Part shown: piece after piece, positions 1 through 8,378 of the stretch | How the letters are laid out: each line of letters starts with the position of its first letter | Position numbering within the stretch: position 1 is the first letter of the stretch | Assembly: GCA_003150315.1 (NCBI GenBank) | Contig: QAML01000025.1 | Location: forward strand, 1 to 21,387 | Length of the DNA stretch: 21,387 bases | Direction: 5' to 3' | Origin: Prevotellaceae bacterium | GTDB lineage: Bacteria > Bacteroidota > Bacteroidia > Bacteroidales > Bacteroidaceae | Translations under genes and position numbers: made by a program | The notes under the pieces: generated by a model | What the model was told of the DNA's origin: nothing | Seen by the model: the letters and a program-made list of their open reading frames with translations, nothing else | Database searches by the model: none

Positions 1-1
1 A

Positions 2-2692
2 GGCGTTAATACCGCAATGTCAGGGCTTAGAGGAGAAGCTAAAAACTTACGAGACGCTCTAAAACTTGACCCAACAAATACCGATAAAATGGCGCAACTG
101 CAGAAGAACTTACAAACGCAGTTGGGCTTATCACGTGACAAAGCAACAAAATTAAAAGAAGAACTTTCTACGGTTGACAAAGGTACGTCAGCAGGTCAAA
201 AGAAATGGCTACAACTTACTAGAGATTTAGGTACAGCAGAAACACAAGCTAACAGGCTAGAGGGCGAAATTAAGCAAGTCGAGAGCGCTATTAGTTCAGG
301 CTCTTGGAACATTGAAGCTAAAATGGATACCAAGGGCGTTAATAGCGGAATTAATGGCATGAAGTCACGCTTTAGCGGTCTTAGAGAGATTGCTGTAGGT
401 GTATTCAGGCAAATTGGTGCAAGTGCTGTTAGTGCAGTTGGTAATGGCTTAAAAGGCTGGATATCCGACGCAATGGACACCCAGACAGCCATGATTGCCT
501 TGAAAAACACAATGAAGTTCAAGGGTAATGGAAAAGAATTCGACTATGTAAGCAAATCTATGCAGAAGCTCGCAAGAGATACAAATGCAAATAGTGAAGA
601 TACTTTAAAACTTTCGACGACGTTCATTGGTTTAGGGGATAGTGCCAAGTCAGCTGTTGGTAAAACAGAAGCATTAGTAAAAGCTAACCAAGCGTTTGGT
701 GGTACTGGAGAAAATTTAAAAGGTGTCGCACAGGCTTATGGTCAGATGGCGGCTTCTGGAAAAGTTACTGCTGAAAATATCAATCAGTTAACAGACAACA
801 ACACGGCTCTTAGCGCTTCTTTAAAAGACACTGTTATGCAAATGAACCCACAATTAAAGCAGTATGGTTCATTCAATGAAGCTGTTTCAAACGGTGCTGT
901 CTCAATGGATATGCTCGATAAGGCTATGCAAAAAGCAGCAGACGGTTCAAGCGGTGCTACAAAAACTATAAGGGACACTTGGTCTGGTTTTAATGAAGAC
1001 TTATCGCAAGCTTTACTTCCTACTCTTGAGGCTTTAACGCCTGTTATCAATGCCATAATTGATAAAATGGACGATTGGGGCAAAGGTGCTGGTAAAGCTA
1101 TAGATAGCATAGTCAAGTATGTCAAAGAACTATGGGAAGCGTTAGAAAAAAATGGTGCTTTAAGTTCTTTCTCTAAGATTTGGGACGGTTTAAAATCAAC
1201 TTTTGGTTCAGTTCTAAGTATAATCGGACAACTAATAGAATCATTTACTGGTGTAGATTCAAAAACTGCTGAAAGTTCAGGTTCTGTTGAGAATGTAAGT
1301 AAAACTATCGCTAATTTGGCAAAATGGTTGGCTGATGTCATAAAGAAAATCGCTGATTTTGCAAAGAAATTTAGTGAGAGTAAGGGTGCAATAGATGAGA
1401 TAAAAGTGGCTTTAGTTGAACTAATAGCAGGGTTTGTGGCTTTTAAAATCGGAACTGGAATAGTAACTGCTATCGGTGCTTTCCAAAAGTTACAAAAGTC
1501 AATTAAATCAGGAATGGGCATAATGAAAGCTTTCAATAAGGTTGCTGGACTTAACCCTTATGTATTAATTGCAGCTGCAATCATCGCTGTTGTTGCCGGT
1601 CTAGTTTATTTCTTCACTCAAACCAAAACAGGCAAAAAGATATGGGCTGACTTTGTAGACTTCTTGAAGAGTGCATGGGACGGAATAGTTTCATTCTTTA
1701 GCGGTATCGGTCAATGGTTCGCTGATATATGGAACGGAGCAGTTGACGGAGCAAAAGGTATTTGGCAAGGCTTAGTTGATTGGTTCAGCGGAATTGTACA
1801 AGGTATTCAAAATATCTGGAACGGAATAACAACATTCTTTAGCAATTTATGGACAACTGTTATTGGTGGCGTTCAATCTGTATGGGGCGGAGTAACTGGC
1901 TTTTTTAGTGGAATATTTAATGCTGTTAGTTCCGTAGTTTCAACCGTGTTCAGCGCTATCGGTAGCTTTGCTGGCTCAGCTTGGAATGTACTGGTTGGTG
2001 TATGGAATGCAGTAGCCGGCTTCTTTGGTGGAATATTTAACGCTGTAAGTGGAGTTGTATCTAGCGTTTTCAGCGCAATCGGTAGTTTTGCTTCTAGTGC
2101 TTGGGGAGTAGTTCAGTCAATATGGAGCGCAGTATCAGGTTTCTTTAGCGGTATATTTAATTCCGTTAGTAGTGTCGTTAGTGGCGTATTTAGTGCCATT
2201 GGTGGCTTTGCTTCAAGTGCTTGGTCAAGAATTTCAGGTGTATTTAGCGGAGTTGGTGGCTTCTTTAGTGGAGTTTTCAACGGTGTTAGAAATGCAGTAA
2301 GTGGAGTTTTCAGCGCTTTTGGTGGCTTTGCTTCTAATGCTTATAACGCAATAACAGGAGTATTTAAAGGGCTCGGAGACTTCTTTAGTGGGATATTCGG
2401 AGGAATCAAAGACACGATAGACAGAGTTCTAGGCGGTGTTACAGGAACGATTGAAAAAGTATCAGGAGCTATTAATGGTATTGCAGGTAAACTTGGCGGA
2501 ATGTTTAAAGGTTCTATGGTGGTAGGTTTACCAGAATTTAACTTATCTTCTAGCGGTTACGGTTTAAGTACGAACAGCGTATCAAGCGACAATAGAACGT
2601 ATAACACATTTAACGTACAAGGTGGTGCTGGTCAAGATGTTTCTAATTTAGCACGAGCAATCAGACGAGAATTTGACCTAGGGAGGGCTTAA
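2..2692 (+). CDS. Tail tape measure protein (5' end outside window)
   Basis: Sets tail length and helps DNA passage through the siphophage tail tube. The reading frame is open to the left edge (residues GVNTA precede the first in-window Met at 17), so the gene begins upstream and at least 896 residues are present here. The first ~100 residues are charged and coiled-coil-like. The middle, around residues 480-510 from Met17, holds a strongly hydrophobic stretch (VLIAAAIIAVVAGLVYFF). The C-terminal third is built of W/F/G/S-rich tandem units of 40 residues beginning FFSGIF or FFGGIF. It ends TAATG, sharing one base with the Dit gene. Size, position before Dit and repeats fit the 936-group tape measure. 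Confidence in the call is high; the true start cannot be seen. Confidence 0.93.
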   Translation, partial: GVNTAMSGLRGEAKNLRDALKLDPTNTDKMAQLQKNLQTQLGLSRDKATKLKEELSTVDKGTSAGQKKWLQLTRDLGTAETQANRLEGEIKQVESAISSGSWNIEAKMDTKGVNSGINGMKSRFSGLREIAVGVFRQIGASAVSAVGNGLKGWISDAMDTQTAMIALKNTMKFKGNGKEFDYVSKSMQKLARDTNANSEDTLKLSTTFIGLGDSAKSAVGKTEALVKANQAFGGTGENLKGVAQAYGQMAASGKVTAENINQLTDNNTALSASLKDTVMQMNPQLKQYGSFNEAVSNGAVSMDMLDKAMQKAADGSSGATKTIRDTWSGFNEDLSQALLPTLEALTPVINAIIDKMDDWGKGAGKAIDSIVKYVKELWEALEKNGALSSFSKIWDGLKSTFGSVLSIIGQLIESFTGVDSKTAESSGSVENVSKTIANLAKWLADVIKKIADFAKKFSESKGAIDEIKVALVELIAGFVAFKIGTGIVTAIGAFQKLQKSIKSGMGIMKAFNKVAGLNPYVLIAAAIIAVVAGLVYFFTQTKTGKKIWADFVDFLKSAWDGIVSFFSGIGQWFADIWNGAVDGAKGIWQGLVDWFSGIVQGIQNIWNGITTFFSNLWTTVIGGVQSVWGGVTGFFSGIFNAVSSVVSTVFSAIGSFAGSAWNVLVGVWNAVAGFFGGIFNAVSGVVSSVFSAIGSFASSAWGVVQSIWSAVSGFFSGIFNSVSSVVSGVFSAIGGFASSAWSRISGVFSGVGGFFSGVFNGVRNAVSGVFSAFGGFASNAYNAITGVFKGLGDFFSGIFGGIKDTIDRVLGGVTGTIEKVSGAINGIAGKLGGMFKGSMVVGLPEFNLSSSGYGLSTNSVSSDNRTYNTFNVQGGAGQDVSNLARAIRREFDLGRA
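1898..2420 (+). repeat. Tandem 120-bp repeats in the tape measure gene
   Basis: Four to five successive 120-bp units are visible, each encoding about 40 residues starting FFSGIF/FFGGIF and containing VFSAIG or VFSAFG, then FAS-SAW or FASNAY. Copies have diverged at the DNA level but keep exact length. An earlier, less regular W-rich set precedes them from about 1660. Tape measure proteins often contain such periodic aromatic-rich repeats, which scale with tail length. Confidence 0.8.
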
Positions 2693-3588
2693 TGGTAAGA
2701 CAGTACAAAATACATACCAACTTAGACGGAACAGACGACAAAGTTTGGGATGTTACAAATGGAAAAGTTAGATTTTACCAGCCCTCTAATTTAGGGTTAC
2801 AATCAACTAATAATATTTGGCAAAGTAACGGTATCGGAGTAATGGGGACACGCTCAATCACTAAACCTCAAATAGAGTTTAAATTAGAAACGTTTGGCGA
2901 AAGTTTAGAAGAAAACTATCAATTAATGAAAGACTTCGTAAACGATATCCTTAGCAAAAAATTCGTTACACTTGAATATCAAACAGAGATTTTTCAGGTG
3001 TACGCTGATTTAGCTTTAGCAGATGTCACAAAGACAGAGGGTTATGGGAAGAACGGAACTTTCAGCGAAAAGATAACGTTCGATATAATCACAAAGTGGT
3101 ATACTTACGAAAACTTAACTTTCGATATGGTTCAAAATGGTAAAGTTATTTCTGGTAAGTCTAAAATTTATGGAGGAACAGCACCAGGAGACTATAAGTA
3201 TATCAAAGGAATTTCTTACACTTATTATGGAGAAACAAATATAGAACGTTTAAGTCACTGGGATATAAAAGACGAAATATTTAGTTTTATGGGGATATTA
3301 TATCCGAAACTACCTAAAACACCTGCTGGAGTTAGATTTTTAGACGATATTGGAAATGAATATACTGCAATTGTATTCAAGACGGAAGAATTACAAGACT
3401 ACATTTTAATAAATACAGATGTAAATGACGAAACCTATCAAGGTTGGAAGGGGACAACTGCTCTAAATTTATTCCCTGTAATGGACTTTGAGCGATACAG
3501 AACTCGTATAATTGAAAAAGGTCAAATGGAGCTAATCAATTTAAGTAAGGCAGAGTTTAAAGTTAAGAGAAAGGCGGACTTCGTTTAA
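2692..3588 (+). CDS. dit: Distal tail protein (Dit), baseplate hub
   Basis: A 298-residue protein placed directly after the tape measure gene, exactly the length and position of ORF15 of phages sk1 and p2. In p2 this protein forms the hexameric Dit ring that joins the tail tube to the RBPs. The sequence begins MVRQYKIHTNLDGTD and is rich in beta-strand-type residues, with no membrane segment. The start overlaps the upstream stop (TAATG) and is preceded by AGGGAGG. The stop overlaps the next start in the same way, giving translational coupling of baseplate components. Function is from family and position knowledge. Confidence 0.9.
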   Translation: MVRQYKIHTNLDGTDDKVWDVTNGKVRFYQPSNLGLQSTNNIWQSNGIGVMGTRSITKPQIEFKLETFGESLEENYQLMKDFVNDILSKKFVTLEYQTEIFQVYADLALADVTKTEGYGKNGTFSEKITFDIITKWYTYENLTFDMVQNGKVISGKSKIYGGTAPGDYKYIKGISYTYYGETNIERLSHWDIKDEIFSFMGILYPKLPKTPAGVRFLDDIGNEYTAIVFKTEELQDYILINTDVNDETYQGWKGTTALNLFPVMDFERYRTRIIEKGQMELINLSKAEFKVKRKADFV

Positions 3589-4715
3589 TGTTAGAAGCTA
3601 ACGTTTATGATAACTTTAATCCGAACTACTATAATATATCTGATTTTAATCTTCCTAATGGCAAAAAAGAAAAAAGAGGGTTGCCGATACCAAAAGCAAG
3701 ATGTCAAGTTATTAACTATGAACTGTGGGAAACAGGCTATCTTTATACTTCATCAGCTACTTTGACCGTTTCAGTAGAGGTTGGCGATATTGTTCAAATT
3801 CTTTTTCCTGAAGTTGTTCCAATTGAGGAGGCTCTAGGTCAAAAGAAAAAGCTGAACTTAGATATGGTTTACCTTGTCACAGATGTAGATGAAAGCAATA
3901 AAGCCACATTAAAGAACTATTTTTGGGCAATGATTGAAAACCTTGATGTTCCGAACGCAATAACTAAAACGACAAACTTTGCTATCATTGACTATTTGAT
4001 TGACCCTAATAAGAATGATTTAATGAGTTATGGCTACTTTTTCAATTCAAGTATCTTTGCTGGAAAGGCTACGATTAACCGTAAAGCGGAAACTTCATCA
4101 GCTCACGACGTAGCAAAAAGAATATTCTCTAAGGTTCAATTTCAACCAACTACAACAATTCAACATGCTTCGTCTGAAGCAGACCCCAGGAACTTGTTAT
4201 TCATTAACTTCGCTTCTAGGAACTGGAATAGAAATAGAATCACAACAAGGGTAGATATTAAGCAAAACGTGACAAAGGACACGGAAACAATAGTAGAACG
4301 CTCGGCTTATAATTTCGCTGTTGTATTCGTTAAGAATAAGGAAACAGACGACTATACAGACCCTCCTAAAATGTACACAGCAAAAAATAATGGAGATGTC
4401 ATTGACTATAGTACTTATGGCGGAGACGGAACAGACTTGCCAGATGTAAGGACAGCAAAAACATTATTTTATGATAGAGATGAACACGGAAACCCTCCAG
4501 ATATCTCAACCATTAAAGCAGAAGTTTCGCCCTCTACAATCGTCACAAGATTAATTTTCAACCAAAATGAGCTTTTGCCTTTATATGTTAATGACTTGGT
4601 AGATATATGGTATGACGGTAAACTGTATTCAGGTTACATAGCAGACAGGGTTAAAACAGAGTTCAATGATAGACTTATTTTTGTAGAAAGTGGAGACAAA
4701 CCAAATGTTATATGA
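3588..4715 (+). CDS. Baseplate Tal-like protein (p2 ORF16 type)
   Basis: A 375-residue protein that matches ORF16 of 936 phages in length and position. In p2 a trimer of this protein forms the dome that closes the bottom of the baseplate and opens on Ca2+ activation. No enzymatic motif is visible, consistent with the short Tal of this group, which lacks a peptidoglycan hydrolase extension. It is coupled to Dit by TAATG at its start and overlaps the next gene by 11 bases at its end. The assignment rests on synteny and size; no independent catalytic or metal motif was recognised. Confidence 0.88.
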   Translation: MLEANVYDNFNPNYYNISDFNLPNGKKEKRGLPIPKARCQVINYELWETGYLYTSSATLTVSVEVGDIVQILFPEVVPIEEALGQKKKLNLDMVYLVTDVDESNKATLKNYFWAMIENLDVPNAITKTTNFAIIDYLIDPNKNDLMSYGYFFNSSIFAGKATINRKAETSSAHDVAKRIFSKVQFQPTTTIQHASSEADPRNLLFINFASRNWNRNRITTRVDIKQNVTKDTETIVERSAYNFAVVFVKNKETDDYTDPPKMYTAKNNGDVIDYSTYGGDGTDLPDVRTAKTLFYDRDEHGNPPDISTIKAEVSPSTIVTRLIFNQNELLPLYVNDLVDIWYDGKLYSGYIADRVKTEFNDRLIFVESGDKPNVI

Positions 4716-4998
4716 GTATGTAGCTACTTACGGAGACAAATATAGAATAGATAGCTTCACAGGGTACAGAGAGCTACGTAAAGATCACTTAGAACTTTTA
4801 TCAGGTAAAGTATATTACAATAGTGAAAACTCGCTTAGAATCGAAACTACGCTCTTGTACGAGGTCGGTCAATTTGTATCAATTGGTGGTTATCCGTATG
4901 GCGGTAGAAAATTTAGATTACTAGAATTATCAATTACTGATAACCCAGTTTTAGATAAAGCAAAGATAATTTCAAGAAAGGTTAAAAATGACAATTAA
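4705..4998 (+). CDS. Small conserved tail-region protein (ORF17-like)
   Basis: A 97-residue protein starting MLYEYVATYGDKYRI, lying between the Tal-like and RBP genes, the position of ORF17 in 936 phages. Its exact role is not known to me. An in-frame GTG at 4690 would add five residues (METNQ), but the ATG at 4705 has GGAG at a suitable distance (in GTGGAGACAAACCAAATG) and is preferred. It is soluble, mixed alpha/beta-type, with no membrane segment. Its 3' end overlaps the RBP start by 11 bases. Confidence 0.8.
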   Translation: MLYEYVATYGDKYRIDSFTGYRELRKDHLELLSGKVYYNSENSLRIETTLLYEVGQFVSIGGYPYGGRKFRLLELSITDNPVLDKAKIISRKVKNDN

Positions 4999-5794
4999 AA
5001 ACTTCACGTTTTTCAGTCCAAGTGGTACAGAGTTTCCAGTAGGTTCAAACAATGACGGAAAATTATACATGATGTTGACTGGAATGGACTACGGAACTAT
5101 TAGGCGCAAAGACTGGACAAGTCCGTTAAATACAGCTCTTAATGTACAATATACTAATACTTCAATTATTGCTGGAGGTAGATATTTTGAACTATTAAAC
5201 GAAACGGTAGCGTTAAAGGGCAATTCTGTAAACTATATTCATGCAAATATCGACTTAACGCAAACAGCACACCCTGTAAGTTTATCGGCTGAAACTTCAA
5301 ATAATAGCAATAATGTCGATTTAAATAATAGTTCTGGAGTTCTAAAAGTTTTGATTGACATCAGGACAACTGACGGAACAGGTGTAGTTTCAAGCGAAAA
5401 ACCTCGAAACGTTACGACATTAGACCAAGTTAATGCAGAAAATATCAATGTTAAATTACTTAGTGTAGATGGAGACGTTAGTGATTGGACAGCTTTGAAC
5501 ATGTCTGACGTCACTACAGCTAAACTACAATACAAAAAGAAAAATGGCATAGTTACGGTTACTGGTGGCGGTAATTTTGGAAACTTTAGGGCTAATCAGA
5601 CCAAACAAGTTGCGTTTCTACCTGAAAACGTTCGTCCTGTAGGCGATATATCAGTAACCCTATCTTCTCTAAGTGGAAACAACAATAACAAACCAATGGA
5701 ATTACAAATTACGGCTAATGGAGAAATTCGAGTATGGAGTCATTACGCTGGGAATAATCAATATGCTGGTGGAACAGTAACTTATTTACAATAG
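4988..5794 (+). CDS. Receptor-binding protein (RBP)
   Basis: A 268-residue protein whose first ~120 residues (MTIKNFTFFSPSGTEFPVG onward, including DGKLYMMLTGMDY and NTSIIAGGRYFELLNETVALKG) closely match the shoulder domain of the p2 RBP as I remember it. This domain anchors RBP trimers to the Dit ring. Residues from about 140 form the neck and the saccharide-binding head, and they do not resemble the p2 head. The head therefore probably recognises a different lactococcal cell wall polysaccharide. The start has AGAAAGG upstream and overlaps the previous gene. RBP heads define host range in this group. Confidence 0.93.
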   Translation: MTIKNFTFFSPSGTEFPVGSNNDGKLYMMLTGMDYGTIRRKDWTSPLNTALNVQYTNTSIIAGGRYFELLNETVALKGNSVNYIHANIDLTQTAHPVSLSAETSNNSNNVDLNNSSGVLKVLIDIRTTDGTGVVSSEKPRNVTTLDQVNAENINVKLLSVDGDVSDWTALNMSDVTTAKLQYKKKNGIVTVTGGGNFGNFRANQTKQVAFLPENVRPVGDISVTLSSLSGNNNNKPMELQITANGEIRVWSHYAGNNQYAGGTVTYLQ

Positions 5795-5808
5795 AAAGCA
5801 AAAACATA

Positions 5809-6162
5809 ATGGTAACTAGAATGATTTTAATAACTATCTTAATTTTGGCGATTTTATTCGCTACATGGGTTAAAGATAGAGAAGCAATGAACCCACCTTT
5901 CAAACGTAGACTTGTAATTGACTTGACAGTGATATTTTCCCTATGGGTTTTATATGCAGTCTTTTACTTTACACAAACACCCTCTACTTCAGATGTTGCT
6001 CAAACTGTGATTAACGTAGGTTTGTTGTACTTTGTCGGACAATTTGTTTATTTAATTGCAAGTATCAGCCCTATGTTTGCCGGTTTACTCAAACTTATCA
6101 AAAAGAATGGTGTAAATATTCCAGAAGTGGAAGAAGAACAAACGGAGGATAAAAAAGAATGA
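5809..6162 (+). CDS. Holin
   Basis: A 117-residue membrane protein directly upstream of the endolysin gene. Hydrophobic segments lie at about residues 5-20 (MILITILILAILFATW), 36-55 (LVIDLTVIFSLWVLYAVFYF) and 66-92, followed by a charged tail rich in E, K and D (EVEEEQTEDKKE). That architecture is typical of a three-segment holin. It would form the membrane lesion that releases the amidase at the end of infection. A second in-frame Met at residue 5 (5821) could give a shorter antiholin-like form, though the ribosome binding site upstream is weak for either start. Its stop overlaps the lysin start by ATGA. Confidence 0.88.
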   Translation: MVTRMILITILILAILFATWVKDREAMNPPFKRRLVIDLTVIFSLWVLYAVFYFTQTPSTSDVAQTVINVGLLYFVGQFVYLIASISPMFAGLLKLIKKNGVNIPEVEEEQTEDKKE

Positions 6163-6863
6163 ATATAACTAATGCTGGCGTTCGTGGGCATAATCCTACT
6201 GGGGTTGTGATTCACAATGACGCAGGCTCAAATGGTGCTAATGCTAGTTTCTACAATAATTGGCTACCTACGCACAACCCTGAAAATGGTTTTGCTCATG
6301 TTTACATTGGAGACGATGGCCGCTTACAGGCTTCTGACTTCTCTAATATGGCATGGCATTGCGCTAACTCATATGGTAATGCAAATTATGCCAGTTGGGA
6401 AGTGTGCCAATCAGAGGGAGATTTAAACCAATTCTTGAGAAATGAACAAGCAGTACTGGACGATGTAGCTAAGTACATGAAACAATGGGGACTAATTCCT
6501 AATCGTGATACTGTAAAGCTACATCAAGAACTTTCAAGTACAAGTTGCCCTAGACGGTCAGTAGAAGTCCATGGTGGCACTTTAGAGAGTTGTCGCTCAT
6601 ACTTTATCGCAGAACTAAATAAACGCCTTACAGGACAAACTGGAGGCTCTAACAATAACACAACAGAAAGTGGAGAAATCGAAATGTTCCTAATTAATTG
6701 CAAAGACACTAAAAATTGGTATGTATGTAACGGAGTTTCAGCACGACATATTAAAACAACACGTATGCTTGGAGGTTTCCAAGGTAAATTTGGAGTAATC
6801 AAGTTACCAGAAACTGTTATGTTCCAAGCCGAATTTGAAGCAGAGTACGGAAAAGTAAACTAA
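6159..6863 (+). CDS. Endolysin, N-acetylmuramoyl-L-alanine amidase (Amidase_2)
   Basis: A 234-residue 936-type lysin cleaving the amide bond between MurNAc and the stem peptide. The Amidase_2/PGRP fold spans about residues 10-140. Visible likely zinc ligands are His19 (in VVIHND), His122 (in KLHQE) and Cys130 (in STSCPR), with WHC at 66-68 and W80-E81 typical of the active-site region. After a Gly/Asn/Ser linker (about 155-168) a ~65-residue C-terminal domain, probably for wall binding, follows. GGAGG lies just upstream and the start overlaps the holin stop. An internal 69-residue frame at 6217 is a shadow. The bidirectional terminator lies 7 bases after the stop. Confidence 0.95.
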   Translation: MNITNAGVRGHNPTGVVIHNDAGSNGANASFYNNWLPTHNPENGFAHVYIGDDGRLQASDFSNMAWHCANSYGNANYASWEVCQSEGDLNQFLRNEQAVLDDVAKYMKQWGLIPNRDTVKLHQELSSTSCPRRSVEVHGGTLESCRSYFIAELNKRLTGQTGGSNNNTTESGEIEMFLINCKDTKNWYVCNGVSARHIKTTRMLGGFQGKFGVIKLPETVMFQAEFEAEYGKVN

Positions 6864-6869
6864 AAAAAG

Positions 6870-6900
6870 AACCTCACTTAATTGTGAGGTTTTCTTTTGT
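6870..6900. terminator. Bidirectional terminator between late and early gene clusters
   Basis: Perfect 8-bp stem AACCTCAC / GTGAGGTT (6870-6877 and 6884-6891) with loop TTAATT. It is followed on the plus strand by TTCTTTTGT and on the minus strand by CTTTTTTT. It ends convergent transcription of the lysis cassette and the early leftward cluster. Confidence 0.9.
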
Positions 6901-6976
6901 AATTGAGCATATTTTAAAGAGGATATACCTACTTTCTATTATTTAATTTATTATATATTTACTAGCTGTTTTATAT

Positions 6977-7528
6977 TTACCACGTTTCCCATGCTGTGCC
7001 GCCTGAACCTTGGTATATACTTACTGCTTTGTCTAAATAATCCTGTGGACTTAAATTAGATACCTGCCCATGCACGCTTTGCATTATCTGTAATAGTCCC
7101 CAGCATGATAACTCATTTTCAACATAAGGGTTTCCGCTCGACTCCTTATAAATCACATCAAGCCATTTACTAGCACTTACTCCTGTCTTACTTGACATGT
7201 AATTCGCAGCTATTTCTGGGCTAACTTGTGACCAATCGCTTCCAATAACCGAGCTTGTAGTCTGTTGCGCAGGCTCTTCAATTTGAAGTCCAGCTTTTGA
7301 ATTATCCGTATCTTGTGAGTCAGTATCATTTTGAATAATTGATTTTTCCCTGTCCCTCTCCCTAGCGTGATTAATAGCTTCTCTTCGTTGTTCTTCAAGT
7401 GCTTTCTCCTTAGCTTGCTTTATATGCTCATATTTTGCTTTCTCTTGTGTTTTAAACTCTTGTTGATATAATTGTGCTACAATATCATTAAAGCCCTTGT
7501 CTGCCTTTTTATGAGCTTTCTGAATCAA
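6977..7528 (-). CDS. Lytic-transglycosylase-like protein, end of early cluster
   Basis: The last gene of the leftward cluster. The N-terminal ~100 residues are charged and coiled-coil-like (EKAKYEHIKQAKEKALEEQ). The C-terminal ~75 residues read ASKWLDVIYKESSGNPYVEN, then CWGLLQI and HGQ, and end GGTAWETW. That is the pattern of SLT-like transglycosylase domains, with the Glu of KESSGNP as candidate catalytic residue. The given start is a TTG at 7528 with no ribosome binding site. The frame is open upstream, and an ATA codon at 7567 sits 7 bases after AAAGGAG, so the real or ancestral N-terminus is probably at 7567. Location in an early unit suggests a role other than final lysis. Confidence 0.65.
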   Translation of the reverse strand: MIQKAHKKADKGFNDIVAQLYQQEFKTQEKAKYEHIKQAKEKALEEQRREAINHARERDREKSIIQNDTDSQDTDNSKAGLQIEEPAQQTTSSVIGSDWSQVSPEIAANYMSSKTGVSASKWLDVIYKESSGNPYVENELSCWGLLQIMQSVHGQVSNLSPQDYLDKAVSIYQGSGGTAWETW

Positions 7529-7569
7529 TGCTATACTTTTAAGCGTGTCGTCTGTTAAAATAAATATAG

Positions 7570-7752
7570 TTATTCTCCTTTATAAATTTCGTACTTAGTC
7601 ACTAGCCACATTTTTGCATTATGGCTATACTCGCATTGGTATTGGTTCAGTGGGTCTTGCTCGTTCAATATTTTAGCTATCATTTTACCGCAGTGTTCTG
7701 GATTGACCGCTGAATTTGCTTTGTTTGTGTAGTGTTTTAAAATTTCAACCAT
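7570..7752 (-). CDS. Hypothetical protein, 60 aa
   Basis: Starts MVEILKHYTNKANSAVN with AAAGGAT about 9 bases upstream. It is a soluble, mildly charged protein with two Cys (His-Cys at 20-21 and a later C in YQCEYSH). No family is recognised. The sequence at its own stop (AAAGGAGAATAA) doubles as the ribosome binding site of the next gene, so the two are likely co-translated. Confidence 0.7.
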   Translation of the reverse strand: MVEILKHYTNKANSAVNPEHCGKMIAKILNEQDPLNQYQCEYSHNAKMWLVTKYEIYKGE

Positions 7753-7782
7753 TTATAAAAATATCCTTTTCTATGAGCAATT

Positions 7783-7917
7783 TCATGCCATACTCTTTTC
7801 TATTCCGTCTTTTACAGCTTTAGAACTTGGATAAAATATCCAGCCTAATAATTGGTTATATGAATTTACTGCTATTTCATTGTTTACTTGTTTCTTTTGC
7901 ATAAATACATCATTCAA
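7783..7917 (-). CDS. Hypothetical protein, 44 aa, TTG start
   Basis: Begins at a TTG placed 7 bases after GGAGG (GGAGGTAAGAATTTG). The nearest in-frame ATG (7902) lies too far from that site, and two closer ATGs are out of frame and stop at once. The product begins MNDVFMQKKQVNNEIAV and includes LLGWIFYPSSKAVKDG. No family is recognised. It lies between two other small early genes in the same direction. Confidence 0.55.
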   Translation of the reverse strand: MNDVFMQKKQVNNEIAVNSYNQLLGWIFYPSSKAVKDGIEKSMA

Positions 7918-7940
7918 ATTCTTACCTCCTGTTCCATGGT

Positions 7941-8210
7941 TCAATTGCTTACCTGCTTAATGGCTTCAAAAATGTTTTTTCCAGTTTGTTCTAGAAATTC
8001 ATCACTTACAGTTACACTCTTTCTTGAAAATAGTTCATTCTCAATCTTTATAAAGTGCAACGCTTTAGCCAAAAACTGCGCTGATGATTCATAGTATAAT
8101 GTTTCTAGTTCATCATCTGAAAACTGTGTTAAATCATCATTATCAAAAGTTGTAAGTTTACGTTTAATTTCTTTGCCTTCGTCGTTCTCTTCTACGTAGT
8201 AACGTTTCAT
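7941..8210 (-). CDS. Hypothetical acidic protein, 89 aa
   Basis: Starts MKRYYVEENDEGKEIK, has an acidic stretch DNDDLTQFSDDELETLYYES near residues 23-42, and looks mostly helical after residue 30. The start codon abuts the upstream stop (TAAATG at 8208-8213), indicating coupling. No family is recognised. Confidence 0.75.
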   Translation of the reverse strand: MKRYYVEENDEGKEIKRKLTTFDNDDLTQFSDDELETLYYESSAQFLAKALHFIKIENELFSRKSVTVSDEFLEQTGKNIFEAIKQVSN

Positions 8211-8378
8211 TTATTCGTCGTCCTCATCTTCATCTAATTCAAGCTTTTCTATTTCCCAATAACTTAAGTAGTCATTTATAGTTTCTTCACATATTGTACA
8301 AACTGCACTTAAATTACCACAACAACCGCAACCATCAGCGCACCAACCTACTGTTACCCATTTGTGTTTGCATTCCAT
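8211..8378 (-). CDS. Cys-rich small protein, 55 aa, probable zinc binder
   Basis: Too short for many gene callers but well supported: its start follows the upstream stop after a few bases (AAATAAATG) and its stop touches the next start. The sequence holds Cys3, Cys13, Cys17, Cys19, Cys20, Cys28 and Cys31 (WCADGCGCCG and VCTIC), a likely zinc-binding knuckle. It ends in a strongly acidic tail (DEDEDDE). No function can be assigned. Confidence 0.65.
   Translation of the reverse strand: MECKHKWVTVGWCADGCGCCGNLSAVCTICEETINDYLSYWEIEKLELDEDEDDE

Noticed and set aside
784..1536. 250-residue minus-strand frame inside the tape measure gene
   Set aside because: Antisense to a well-supported gene; composition is that of a complementary shadow and there is no ribosome binding site or promoter.
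6217..6426. 69-residue plus-strand frame inside the endolysin gene
   Set aside because: Out-of-frame shadow of the Amidase_2 region.
7210..7398. 62-residue minus-strand frame within the transglycosylase-like gene
   Set aside because: Overlapping frame on the same strand with no start signal; the main frame has clear domain patterns.
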